Part shown: positions 17,315 to 26,022 of the stretch, one piece after another | How positions within the stretch are numbered: the first letter of the stretch is position 1 | Layout: each line of letters begins with the position of its first letter | From: Escherichia coli | Lineage (GTDB): Bacteria > Pseudomonadota > Gammaproteobacteria > Enterobacterales > Enterobacteriaceae | NCBI RefSeq assembly: GCF_036503815.1 | Contig: NZ_AP027765.1 | Location: forward strand, 35,975-99,974 | Reading direction: 5' to 3' | Length of the DNA: 64,000 bases | Program-made: the position numbers and the translations under genes | The notes under the pieces: model-generated | What the model saw: only the letters and a program-made list of their open reading frames with translations | Database searches by the model: none | What the model was told of the DNA's origin: nothing

Positions 17315-19938
17315 GCCACACTCCTGTATTTCTCATGTTCTTCCAGCCAGGCTTCCAGCGAAGCCATTTCCGGCCCTGACTTCTTCCACGCCAGCTGCCA
17401 CACTGCCTCATGAATACTCAGCCCCTCTTTACGCTTCTGCTGCACAAACTCAAAATCCGGGCCGTCAGAGCTGTACATGGCGCGGCTTAACGGGTCCACA
17501 AACAGACGGTGCCAGGAGGAATGGTTTTCCACCTGCAGCAGGAAGGAACTGAACCACTGGTCTTTGGCCGCACCAAACTTACCAATCATGTCGCGCTGCA
17601 GTGGCAGGAACTGGTCCGGATACAGTTGGTTGTATTTCGCGAACTCCTTCGCACTCTGTTTGAGGATAATTTTGTAGGAGGAGTTACCCCATGCCGCGCG
17701 GGCAGCACTGGAGGCCTTATCAGAGTCAAAGTCGACGATGTTCTGTGTGATGGTGATATAGGCACCGGTATGACGGCGGGCCGTACGGTAGCCTTTCTCA
17801 ATAAATTCACCGACCTTGTGATTTTTGAAGTCCAGCAGACGCCAGCCTTCATCAATAACGTTCAGTTTCTTGAGGTTACGCGGCGTGCGGTACATCCTGT
17901 TCTCGATGTAGATAATCAGGGAGAACATCACCGCAACCAGCAGTGACGGACGGTCTTCCAGTCCGCCCAGCTCCAGCACCACCATTTTTGCGTCATCCCG
18001 CAGGGACGGCTCATCAGAGTTAAAATACTGGCCGTAAGTGCCGTTGGCAGTGTACTGGTCAAGCAGCACAATCATTTCGTCCAGACGGCTGCGGATAGTC
18101 GGTGACTCGGCATACTGCTCGCTGTCACTGGCGTTTTTCAGGAAATCCACCACGTCATCAATACGTGCTCTGTTCTCTTTGGCCAGCCAGGAGGCTCTGA
18201 CCGCCTGCAACAGCAGACCTTCATGCACTTCATCCAGGTTACCGTTGGGGCTGGCCATCACTGACAACTGGTCACGGACACGCTCCGCTGACTGGTCAAT
18301 ATCGGTGATGTTCGCAAACGGGTTAAAACGCAGGGTTTCACCGTCCAGATACACCCCGCCCATGTTCTCACACAGGGACTTGTATCCATCCCCCATGTCG
18401 AACACCACGGCAAAGCCTCCGGAGTCCAGCACGCTGCGGATAAGTGGCTGTATCAGCCCGGTTTTACCGGCCCCGGAGGTGCCACAGACCGCCATGTTGT
18501 AGTTGGTGTTATTCATCCCCCGGAAGAAAATATCGATAAACGCCAGCTGGTTACGGTAGGTGGGTGCCAGCAGACCTGCCGGTGTCAGGGGGTTATCCGC
18601 CACTAACGGCATCAGGTTGGCAACATTAAAGCTCTCTGCGCGCTGAACCACTCCGGCCTCTTTCAGCTGTTTAAACAGCCCTTTCCCGGCCATAAAGGGC
18701 AGGGAGGTCAGGAAATTGCGCATGTGGTTAAAGCGCGGTGAAATCAGCTCAAAACCGTTTTTACGAAAGCTGTTCAGGATGTCCTGCTCCACTTCCAGCG
18801 CCGTTTCATTATTGTCCTTGCAGAATGCTGTGATGTTGAGGAAGTAGGACACCACGGAGGACTGACCGGAGCCCAGCCGCTGACGCAGTTCCCCCCACTC
18901 CTTCGCCTCTTTCTCCACGGACGGAAACCATTTGGCATAGGAGGTCTTCGACTTTTTCTCCAGGTCCATGTACTTCAGGTTGGCTTCGCTGTGGGTTTTC
19001 ACCTGGTCTTCCACCACCAGAGTCAGCGTCAGGATGAACGGACAGGAGATGGACAGTTCCGGGTTCAGCAGGTTGCTGTAGTTGTCGGCCATGTTCCACA
19101 GGAAGGCGATTTCCGGGTTACGGGCCAGATGGAAATTCAGGATGCGGGCCGTGCTGTTCCTGCCGTTCTCACGCAGGCCCAGCGTCAGGTAATCTGCCCG
19201 GACCTTCAGGTCAAAACTGTCCTCCACACACTGATAATTCAAATCAGAATACGGGTCCAGCTGACGTCTTTTCGGGTACAGGGAGTCCGGGTTATGGTTA
19301 ATTATCTCCCCGACAATATCGATGAAAGCCTGTGCATCCACCGTCTGTGTGGTGATACTGGCCCCCTGTAACGACGCCCGGATGATTTTCACCAAGTTTT
19401 CCATTTCCAGAATGTCAGCCCGGCTTTTTTTCTTTGAGGGTGAACAGTACGAGATAAATACCCGGTAATGGCGCAGGGTCAGGGGCAGATTCATCCCCTC
19501 CGGCAGCGGAAACTGTGTCGCTGCCGCTTTCATATAATAGGCCCGGGTAATGGCGTTAAACCGTTCAGCCTGTTCACCTGACCAGGAGAACTCACGCAGC
19601 CCATATTCAATCCTGTCACCAACCAACTGACTGGACATCAGATGGATACACAACGGAATACCGCGCGGCAGTTTGGTGCGCAGCATATGATCGAGAGCCT
19701 CCACAATGGACTCATTCGCCCCATTGATGGGAATGGCTTCCAGAATAAAGCCCATCGTGGTGTCATTCATGAACAGACCGGATTCCTGGTTGTAATCACG
19801 GTACGGCAGCAGACGGCTGAACTGCGGGAAGCTCATTTCGCCCAGAACTTCATTGGCCTTTGCGGATTCGTCAGGCAGTTTCAGTGCTGTGACGAGGGAG
19901 TTAACCGCCTGAGTGACGGCCTCAAGTGGGTTATTCAC
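17311..19938 (-). CDS. traC: TraC, VirB4-like ATPase of the F secretion channel
   Basis: An 875-residue peripheral inner-membrane ATPase driving pilus assembly. The Walker A motif GTSGAGKT is near residue 484, with a further conserved NVIDEGWRLLDF (Walker B) near 700. Length equals F TraC. AAGGA precedes the ATG at 19938. The C-terminal four bases overlap trbI. Confidence 0.97.
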   Translation of the reverse strand: MNNPLEAVTQAVNSLVTALKLPDESAKANEVLGEMSFPQFSRLLPYRDYNQESGLFMNDTTMGFILEAIPINGANESIVEALDHMLRTKLPRGIPLCIHLMSSQLVGDRIEYGLREFSWSGEQAERFNAITRAYYMKAAATQFPLPEGMNLPLTLRHYRVFISYCSPSKKKSRADILEMENLVKIIRASLQGASITTQTVDAQAFIDIVGEIINHNPDSLYPKRRQLDPYSDLNYQCVEDSFDLKVRADYLTLGLRENGRNSTARILNFHLARNPEIAFLWNMADNYSNLLNPELSISCPFILTLTLVVEDQVKTHSEANLKYMDLEKKSKTSYAKWFPSVEKEAKEWGELRQRLGSGQSSVVSYFLNITAFCKDNNETALEVEQDILNSFRKNGFELISPRFNHMRNFLTSLPFMAGKGLFKQLKEAGVVQRAESFNVANLMPLVADNPLTPAGLLAPTYRNQLAFIDIFFRGMNNTNYNMAVCGTSGAGKTGLIQPLIRSVLDSGGFAVVFDMGDGYKSLCENMGGVYLDGETLRFNPFANITDIDQSAERVRDQLSVMASPNGNLDEVHEGLLLQAVRASWLAKENRARIDDVVDFLKNASDSEQYAESPTIRSRLDEMIVLLDQYTANGTYGQYFNSDEPSLRDDAKMVVLELGGLEDRPSLLVAVMFSLIIYIENRMYRTPRNLKKLNVIDEGWRLLDFKNHKVGEFIEKGYRTARRHTGAYITITQNIVDFDSDKASSAARAAWGNSSYKIILKQSAKEFAKYNQLYPDQFLPLQRDMIGKFGAAKDQWFSSFLLQVENHSSWHRLFVDPLSRAMYSSDGPDFEFVQQKRKEGLSIHEAVWQLAWKKSGPEMASLEAWLEEHEKYRSVA

Positions 19939-20000
19939 ATGAATTCCTTAATTGAAAAATAAAGCGAGAAATGCGGTAGCCATGAAGGGAATACCTGTAA

Positions 20001-20105
20001 TTAACGCGCCATTTCCCGGCGCATATACAAAGATTTCTGTTTTCTGAATATCCACTCATGTTCATCCGGAATTAAATCAATATGTTCTGCGACTGACTTA
20101 TGCAT
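20001..20105 (-). CDS. Small ORF between traR and traC
   Basis: A 34-residue reading frame (starts MHKSVAEHIDL, ends RREMAR) that begins 6 bp inside the end of traR and stops 62 bp before traC. It has no strong ribosome site and would depend on coupling to traR translation. F-like plasmids carry several unnamed small frames here. Its size fits a real but uncharacterised peptide, or chance. Confidence 0.4.
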   Translation of the reverse strand: MHKSVAEHIDLIPDEHEWIFRKQKSLYMRREMAR

Positions 20106-20319
20106 AATGTTTTCTCTGTCTCTCCTGATACGCCTGACATTCAACGCACAACGTCACACCGGGAAATATTTCCCGCCGGGCTTCCGGAATAGGATTTCCG
20201 CATGCTTCACAGAGATAAACAGGAATACCATGAGCATTTATTTTCTGGCGTATCCGGTTTATTCCTGTCATGGTCAGTTGTTCTGTCACTGAATATGCTT
20301 CATCGACTTCATCACTCAC
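20098..20319 (-). CDS. traR: TraR, DksA-like RNA polymerase regulator
   Basis: A 73-residue protein with a C4-type zinc finger: CEACGNP near residue 37 and CVEC near 58. TraR is a half-size DksA homologue that enters the RNA polymerase secondary channel and mimics DksA plus ppGpp. Sequence is almost identical to F TraR as I recall it. It lies between traV and traC. Confidence 0.96.
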   Translation of the reverse strand: MSDEVDEAYSVTEQLTMTGINRIRQKINAHGIPVYLCEACGNPIPEARREIFPGVTLCVECQAYQERQRKHYA

Positions 20320-20453
20320 GGAATATTCCTCCCGACATGTTCTGACACGCTACCGCCCATCCCTTTTCACGCACAGGGCACTCGTTTTACAGGCAGATTT
20401 TGAATACAGAAAGCCCGCCGGCATTACCGGCTGATATACAACTTCAGGGCCAG

Positions 20454-20969
20454 TTAATTAATACGTGGTTTTCCCCACGCAGACGGTTTAATAACAAAAA
20501 ACACGCTGGATGGCTGATGATAAACATCCTGGTTATCAATATAAGGCGCTATCCATAATGCTGCCGTCTGCTCACCCGTTCTTAGCGGACGGGGAGGTGT
20601 TACCGGCGTAACTGAACTGACCGGAACAACCGTTTTCACTTCCCGGGCAGCGGTAAACAGCGGGCGTGGTGCCAACAGTTTCTGCTCCGGAAGTGCCGTC
20701 ACCGCAGGTCTGCTGCCGGACGGAGTGGTCGCGGTGACGGTCTGCACCGGCATTGTCCGGAAGTTCCCTTCAGCCAGGCGCGGCAGTGATGCCGCAACCG
20801 GCTTTGCTTCTGAGGGCTGCTCCAGTTTTTTGGCCTTCTCATTGGCCTGCTCCATCGTCATACAGGTATCGGATGTGGTGGCGTTACACTCAAATTCCGT
20901 ACTGGTTCCAGCACATCCGGAAAGTAATAAGGTCCCCAGCAGAGGAATAAATAAAGAAATCTGTTTCAT
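20454..20969 (-). CDS. traV: TraV outer-membrane lipoprotein (VirB7-like)
   Basis: A 171-residue lipoprotein with signal and lipobox LLLSGC (Cys19). It forms the outer-membrane core complex with TraK and TraB. A proline- and threonine-rich middle and a hydrophobic, aromatic C-terminus (SSVFFVIKPSAW) are seen. The start codon overlaps the stop of trbG in the restored trbG frame (CAATGA), so disruption of trbG could reduce coupled translation of traV. Confidence 0.96.
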   Translation of the reverse strand: MKQISLFIPLLGTLLLSGCAGTSTEFECNATTSDTCMTMEQANEKAKKLEQPSEAKPVAASLPRLAEGNFRTMPVQTVTATTPSGSRPAVTALPEQKLLAPRPLFTAAREVKTVVPVSSVTPVTPPRPLRTGEQTAALWIAPYIDNQDVYHQPSSVFFVIKPSAWGKPRIN

Positions 20970-21224
20970 TGTCCCTCACCTTTCTCATCGAAGTTCACAA
21001 AATCATTCTTCAAATCCCTGACCGTACAGGTTTTTACAATGTCAGGATTTTCAAAAACCGTATTCCGTGATGATTTATAAATATATGCCACAATGCGTTC
21101 CCCCCCCCCCCCCCGCATCAGGTTCTGGTGCACTGACTTCACATAACGGAGGTGTTATTCCGGACTCATACAGCACCGGATAATTTATTTTTTTGGCGCT
21201 GCCATCAGAAACCAGCTTATTCAT
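20966..21224 (-). pseudogene. trbG: trbG, frameshifted at a 15-base homopolymeric G tract
   Basis: From the ATG at 21224 (AAGGA upstream) the frame reads 36 codons ending PEPD and then enters a run of 15 C on the plus strand (21100-21114). In the present frame it ends after GGGG-GTHCGIYL. With 14 (or 11 or 17) bases in the run it would continue ERIVAYIYKSS and end FDEKGEGQ, overlapping the traV start, which is the expected trbG product of about 85 residues. One base too many therefore breaks the gene. It may be a phase-variable tract or a sequencing artefact. TrbG function is unknown. Confidence 0.8.
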
Positions 21225-21537
21225 CAAGGAGTTCCTTATATTTCTGAATAATTCTGTCGATTAGTTCTTTCACCGGAACAGATTTTCCGCCACCGGATTG
21301 TCCGGCAACCACAATATGCCCCGGAGAAGAAAATAAGCTCATCGACATACCCTTCTTCATCACACCGACAGCAGCTATATTAAAATTGTGCGGCAATGAT
21401 TCAGAACTGAATTCCTTCGGTGCAGGAAGTACGATTCTTGTGGTGCAGTTACTGAGAACAGCATGCATAAAATCATCTGATACGCTTTTATCCGGTACAG
21501 AGCAGGCAGTAATAACATTAATATTACGCATGTTCAT
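21217..21537 (-). CDS. trbD: TrbD, small tra-operon protein with a P-loop-like motif
   Basis: A 106-residue protein starting MNMRNINVI at 21537 with CGGAGA upstream. A longer frame to 21648 is just the shifted traP tail. The C-terminal third has IVVAGQSGGGKS, which fits a Walker A loop, followed by a charged helix. In F, trbD lies between traP and trbG and has no known function. It overlaps trbG by 8 bases and the old traP end by 14. Confidence 0.8.
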   Translation of the reverse strand: MNMRNINVITACSVPDKSVSDDFMHAVLSNCTTRIVLPAPKEFSSESLPHNFNIAAVGVMKKGMSMSLFSSPGHIVVAGQSGGGKSVPVKELIDRIIQKYKELLDE

Positions 21538-21664
21538 TTTTATCTCCGTTGTTTCTGTTTGTTCTGTCATCAGGAAAATAAACAGGGCATTTCCTGATTT
21601 TTTCCGGCAGGGAAGCATCTTCCGTATAAACTTCCGCCAGACGTTCATCTGCGGTTACCACCCG
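21524..21664 (-). pseudogene. Out-of-frame remnant of the traP 3' end
   Basis: In a frame different from the present TraP stop, the minus strand reads RVVTADERLAEVYTEDA and continues to NNGDKNEHA with a TAA at 21524-21526, about 46 codons. This matches the C-terminus I remember for F TraP (about 196 residues). The first 143 or so TraP residues and this tail are both present but out of frame, as expected from a small deletion near 21660. Confidence 0.55.
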
Positions 21665-22085
21665 GATATTTCCCGGTGATCGCTGCCAGCGAGACATACA
21701 TCAATGCCAGTGTTGTCCATAATGCGGTAACCAGTTGCATCAGTGACCGGTCAGTTTCCCTGACATAATCTGCAGCATCAGCCGCGCGGTAATGGCAGAT
21801 ATCCTGTATCTCTGATCTGCCTGAAGAATCAGAGGAAGAAAACCAGCATTCACTGACCGGGAACTGTCCGGCAGGTGCTGTTTGTCTTACGAAGTTAATC
21901 TCCTTAACCAGTAATTTCCCCGGCGTGGTGTTGTCCTTCCATAAAACAAACAGAGCCATCAGGGCCATTGTGGCCAGTGGAAGAATGACGGTGTACTGCA
22001 AACACCAGAACAGTCCTCGCAGAACCCGGGCGACAACATACCGGGCGGCATGGCACGCCTGACGGGACGACATATTATTTGCCAT
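21645..22085 (-). CDS. traP: TraP inner-membrane protein, apparently C-terminally truncated
   Basis: A 146-residue protein with membrane segments at about 24-48 and 118-138. TraP interacts with TraB and may stabilise the extended pilus; it is not essential. The reading ends GKYPGGNRR, whereas I recall F TraP continuing for about 50 more residues. The missing tail is found just downstream in another frame. The start overlaps the end of traB by 11 bases. Confidence 0.85.
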   Translation of the reverse strand: MANNMSSRQACHAARYVVARVLRGLFWCLQYTVILPLATMALMALFVLWKDNTTPGKLLVKEINFVRQTAPAGQFPVSECWFSSSDSSGRSEIQDICHYRAADAADYVRETDRSLMQLVTALWTTLALMYVSLAAITGKYPGGNRR

Positions 22086-23502
22086 CGTTGCCCCCTCCCT
22101 GGCTGCCGGACATAAACTGCTGCGGATTCAGGTTGCCCAGCTGCTTCAGCATCTGGTCAGTATTAAAGCCGTTAAGATGACTTTCAGCTGATGGCGGAAC
22201 AGGAACCGGACTTTCCGGATTCTCCTCTTCCGCTCTGTTCTGCGTGCGTTCCAGCGCCATCTCTTCCACGGTTTTCAGCTGGAAGCCGTCCTGGAACACC
22301 ACGGTCACTTCATTGCCCGCACCAATCGGTATCACCGGGTGATACTGTTCGGCACGTTTGATGTAGTAGTCACTGAGCGTCTGTGCCGCTTTCGATGCAC
22401 CGCCACCGATACCCATTTTAAGGACATCGCCGGCCCCGTAAGCGGCAGTGGCCCCCAGCCCGACAGCCGGCTGGGAGGCACGCTCCATTCCCTGACCAAT
22501 ACCGTCAACAAATCCCGCACCCCATGCCCAACCGAGGATTTTGCCGTTACGCATCACCACTTCGCCCTTGATACCGTTTTTGCCCCGGAAGCTGACATGC
22601 CCCTTAATCGGCATATCAATGGTTTTGCCATTCTTCAGGCAGCTGATATTGCGGGTGCGAACAATGGCACGCTCACTGGACACATCCCCCCAGGCTTCCA
22701 GACCCACAAAACATCCCGTTGCGTCATACGTCTTGCTGTTCGGCATTTCCACCAGGCCGGTGATACGCAGTTGCATCGGCACCGTGGATTCATTACCGGT
22801 GACTGAGGCATTGGCATCCGCCCCTTCAATCAGCATGGCTTTCGCAAAACTTCCTGACGGAATGTACGGCAGCGATGGTCCCTGTTTTCCCTCATTACGG
22901 GTAAACACCTTACGCTGTATCCGGTTAGGCACCGGCACAGACTGGTACGTCACCTGTGGTGGTGGCGTGACACCATTCCCGGGATAAAATGCCGTCGGCG
23001 GTGGAACAGCAACGCTGCCCTGCGGCGGGAAGGATACGGGGGTGTTTCCTGGCTGTGGTTCGCCTTCCGGGCCGGGCGGTGAGGCAGGCATCTGCGGTAC
23101 AGGCTCACCGGTCGCCGTGACGGGATTAGCACCCAGGGCTTTTACCTGCTCTGCCAGGGCGGCATTGTCCTGTCCCAGCTTTTCAATACGACGCTGGTCA
23201 TCACCGCGCTGTTTGTTCAGAACATCCAGCTCACGACGGATTTCCTCATACTGCTTCTGCATCTGCGCTGCCGTCACCTGCATCTCTGTGGTGGCATGCT
23301 GACGCACCTTGTCATCAAAGGTCGTATCCACCACACCGGTCATATCCGGCACAGGCTCCTGTTCAGCCACGGTTTCACCGTTACCGGACATGTCCACATC
23401 AGACAGATACAGTGCCCCACCAATCGCGGAGGCTGTACCGACAACCACAATCCCCAGCCACAGGTACTGCTTGCGTTTCACAATGGTATTGATACTAGCC
23501 AT
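22075..23502 (-). CDS. traB: TraB, VirB10-like channel scaffold
   Basis: A 475-residue inner-membrane protein spanning the periplasm. One membrane segment lies near residues 13-32, then a coiled coil at about 65-125, a proline-rich stretch (about 130-200) and a VirB10-like beta-barrel C-terminal half. It forms the core complex with TraK and TraV. Length equals F TraB. Its start overlaps the traK stop by one base. Confidence 0.97.
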   Translation of the reverse strand: MASINTIVKRKQYLWLGIVVVGTASAIGGALYLSDVDMSGNGETVAEQEPVPDMTGVVDTTFDDKVRQHATTEMQVTAAQMQKQYEEIRRELDVLNKQRGDDQRRIEKLGQDNAALAEQVKALGANPVTATGEPVPQMPASPPGPEGEPQPGNTPVSFPPQGSVAVPPPTAFYPGNGVTPPPQVTYQSVPVPNRIQRKVFTRNEGKQGPSLPYIPSGSFAKAMLIEGADANASVTGNESTVPMQLRITGLVEMPNSKTYDATGCFVGLEAWGDVSSERAIVRTRNISCLKNGKTIDMPIKGHVSFRGKNGIKGEVVMRNGKILGWAWGAGFVDGIGQGMERASQPAVGLGATAAYGAGDVLKMGIGGGASKAAQTLSDYYIKRAEQYHPVIPIGAGNEVTVVFQDGFQLKTVEEMALERTQNRAEEENPESPVPVPPSAESHLNGFNTDQMLKQLGNLNPQQFMSGSQGGGNDGK

Positions 23503-24230
23503 CAGTTGCCCTCCCCGTCACGGATGACATACACATCCATGCGCGCACCTGCCAGTAACTGGCTGGCAGGCTGGCTGAACATCACGGCACGGGTTCCCGG
23601 CTGCCAGAAGTCACTTTCCCGGATATTCAGGGCAGACAGCGTTTTATTTTCCACGGCAAAGCGGACCATCTTCAGGTGATTCCCCGTCCATACGGCATCT
23701 GCCACTGAAGACAGCCCCGCCGGGGCCTGCAGGGTTTCCTTTGTCACCGGGACCTGATACCAGCCTGCGGGTAATTTTCCGCCACGGACGGCCTGGCTGA
23801 TGATCACAAGCAGGGATTCGTAAGGCGTGGACGTTTCCCACGCACCGGCTTCTTCTCCGGTTCCGCGCAGGTCACTGACCAGCTGAATGGTACGCCCCGC
23901 GCCTTCACGGGGAACGGCCTGAATGGAAAGATTCAGACCACGTTCTGTTTCCAGAATGAACGTAAAGGGCTTTTTGTTGACGGTGGCAACCACCACACCG
24001 CCGGAGGCGGTCTGCTCATTATTGGTCAGGGCACCATCCAGACAGTTCACGGCGATAATCCGGTCACCGGGAACGGTAAACAGATTCGGGCTGGTATTGC
24101 TGATGGCAATACTGGCCTGACCACCGTTCACCATTGGCACCACGGTGGGGGCCAGCGTACCGTTTGCGGCCATCACGCTGCAGGAAAAAAACAGGCTGCC
24201 GAATATTATTGCCGTATTATTTTTTCTCAT
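23502..24230 (-). CDS. traK: TraK, VirB9-like secretin component
   Basis: A 242-residue exported protein (signal MRKNNTAIIFGSLFFSCSVMA) that joins TraV lipoprotein and TraB in the outer-membrane core of the channel. The start overlaps the end of traE by 14 bases. Confidence 0.97.
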   Translation of the reverse strand: MRKNNTAIIFGSLFFSCSVMAANGTLAPTVVPMVNGGQASIAISNTSPNLFTVPGDRIIAVNCLDGALTNNEQTASGGVVVATVNKKPFTFILETERGLNLSIQAVPREGAGRTIQLVSDLRGTGEEAGAWETSTPYESLLVIISQAVRGGKLPAGWYQVPVTKETLQAPAGLSSVADAVWTGNHLKMVRFAVENKTLSALNIRESDFWQPGTRAVMFSQPASQLLAGARMDVYVIRDGEGN

Positions 24231-24783
24231 CGTCTGTTTCCCCGAAATTATCCAGCCAGGTCACCCCGTTTTCCCGCTTCAGAATAAGGATGTAATGTTT
24301 GATATCAGTGAAAGGTTTTGAATCACCAATCCAGGTTTTAAGCACACCACGAATTTCCACACGGCCATACTGAGGCCAGACACGAACACTGGTCTGGAAA
24401 AAGGCTGAGTTCACGTTATCGTTTTTAATACGCTTCGCTTCTTCAGCCAGAATAACTTTCATCTGGTTCTGTGCGCCCGGGCGGATATATTGCAGAAGCG
24501 CCTGATGTGAGGCATCGGCGGTTTCTGATGAAACATTCAGACGGAGGGCAATAAATGACAGCGCCATCTGCTGTAAATAAGAGGCATCGGCACTGTTCTG
24601 TGACACGGCAAAGGGGGCATTAAATGCCATTGGCGTCACGGCAGTGCGTTGCTCATTCTGAAGACGGTAGTTATTCACCCCCTGAATGACGTTAACAGAG
24701 AGGCTGAGAACAATAAGCACTGACATAAATATAAAGGCGATGGCCATTACACGACTGGTACTTAAACGGGCACCGTGTTCCAT
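24217..24783 (-). CDS. traE: TraE, VirB5/VirB8-like pilus assembly protein
   Basis: A 188-residue protein with one N-terminal membrane anchor (about 14-33) and a periplasmic domain, of F TraE length. It is required for the earliest steps of pilus assembly. It lies 21 bp after traL. Confidence 0.96.
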   Translation of the reverse strand: MEHGARLSTSRVMAIAFIFMSVLIVLSLSVNVIQGVNNYRLQNEQRTAVTPMAFNAPFAVSQNSADASYLQQMALSFIALRLNVSSETADASHQALLQYIRPGAQNQMKVILAEEAKRIKNDNVNSAFFQTSVRVWPQYGRVEIRGVLKTWIGDSKPFTDIKHYILILKRENGVTWLDNFGETDDEKK

Positions 24784-24804
24784 ATAACAATCCTGGTATC
24801 AGTT

Positions 24805-25116
24805 CTATTTAATCCACTGCCGGAAACACGAATCGGGAACATTATGAAAAATACCGCGCAGCAGGGCTGTTGGCATATACCAGTAAATCAGGTCACGTAA
24901 CCAGGAACTGCCCCGCCCTTTTTTCAGTTTTTTAATCCCGAAATAAACCAGAACCGCTGCACCAATACCGAACAGATATTTCGATGTTGTGATACCCCAG
25001 CCAATACAGATTGCTGCGGGGATCAGTTCATCCAGTGGCAGGCCAAACCAGCGGCTCTGGTTGGTCAGTGTTTCCGGGAAACGATATTTCTTAAGTTTAT
25101 TCTCGTCTCCCGACAT
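24805..25116 (-). CDS. traL: TraL, VirB3-like pilus tip assembly protein
   Basis: A 103-residue inner-membrane protein with hydrophobic segments at about 30-47 and 48-62. It is needed to begin pilus assembly. It lies 14 bp after traA and carries the typical [16 protein letters not shown] motif in its second half. Confidence 0.95.
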
Positions 25117-25130
25117 CGTTTTATTTCCTG

Positions 25131-25496
25131 TCAGAGGCCAACGACGGCCATACCCACAGCAATAAATACAGAGATGATGGCAAAACCGGCCAGGAACTTG
25201 ACGTTTTTGGTCATCATGTACATGACCGCACCGACCAGAACTTCAGCCAGAACAACCCATTTAACAACACTGGAGTCCTTACCGAAGGTCGCCTTAACCG
25301 TGGTGTTACCACTTGCCATCAGGTCCTGACCACTGCTGCCAGCGGCCATCGCCAGTTGCGGGAAGAACATCATCAGAACAGCAGCCGGGATCACAGCGCG
25401 AGCCAGGCGAAGCATATTCAGACGAGTGAATTTAGAAAAAAACGACTTCTTTTTGACGGGCGCAGAAGCACCCTGAACACTTAAAACAGCATTCAT
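25131..25496 (-). CDS. traA: TraA F-type propilin
   Basis: A 121-residue propilin with a 51-residue leader ending QLAMA, cleaved by signal peptidase I. The 70-residue mature pilin begins [11 protein letters not shown] and has two hydrophobic helices joined by a short basic loop (TKNVK). TraQ helps membrane insertion and TraX (not in the window) acetylates the N-terminus. As far as I recall, the mature sequence is that of F itself, so this plasmid should make F-type pili sensitive to F-specific phages such as M13 and MS2. Confidence 0.98.
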
Positions 25497-25528
25497 AAGT
25501 TACCTCAATTTCGGATAAATGAATAAAA

Positions 25529-25924
25529 CTAGAGTGTATTAAATGTTATATCTTCCTCTTTATCTGCCTCCCTGAATATCTCCGAGTTATAAAAATCAGG
25601 AAACTTGATCAAATGATCAATAACTCTGTCTGCAGCCTCATCTGTTTTACACCATCCACTACGATTTTTGGCTGCAATAAGTAGCTGGTTAGTTTCATCA
25701 TCCAGACGCATTGTCAGATACTTAACCAGCGACTTACCATAGATATTCCCTGCCCTGTTAAACTTTGGATAGCGGTGAAGATGATCTTTAAGTCTTATTA
25801 CTGCCTCAAACGATCGACTTCTTCCGCTTCTGTTACTTGCCTCAATTAATAGACTTTCCACATCTACAGGTAATTTTAGTTTTACCATCTTACCTGTTGC
25901 AGAACGTGTACCAAATCTTTTCAA
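25529..25924 (-). CDS. traY: TraY, tandem ribbon-helix-helix relaxosome protein
   Basis: A 131-residue DNA-binding protein with two ribbon-helix-helix units in one chain (about 12-55 and 66-110), as in F and unlike the single-unit R100 TraY. It binds oriT and stimulates TraI nicking, and activates the tra promoter. I use the TTG at 25924, known as the F start and well spaced from GGGAGG. The in-frame GTG at 25930 lies too close to that ribosome site. Confidence 0.93.
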   Translation of the reverse strand: MKRFGTRSATGKMVKLKLPVDVESLLIEASNRSGRSRSFEAVIRLKDHLHRYPKFNRAGNIYGKSLVKYLTMRLDDETNQLLIAAKNRSGWCKTDEAADRVIDHLIKFPDFYNSEIFREADKEEDITFNTL

Positions 25925-26022
25925 TAACACCTCCCGCTGTTTATCTTCTGGTTACAACTTATGTTTGCAGAATAATCAGAAAAGGTAAATAGACGGAAAG
26001 TCTATATTTTATTAACACTTTA
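25925..26022 (-). promoter_or_regulatory. PY region between traJ and traY
   Basis: This 98-bp AT-rich gap precedes traY and is where F has the main transfer promoter PY, activated by TraJ and ArcA. I cannot mark exact -35 and -10 boxes with confidence. The ribosome site for traY (GGGAGG) lies at its left end. Confidence 0.6.
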
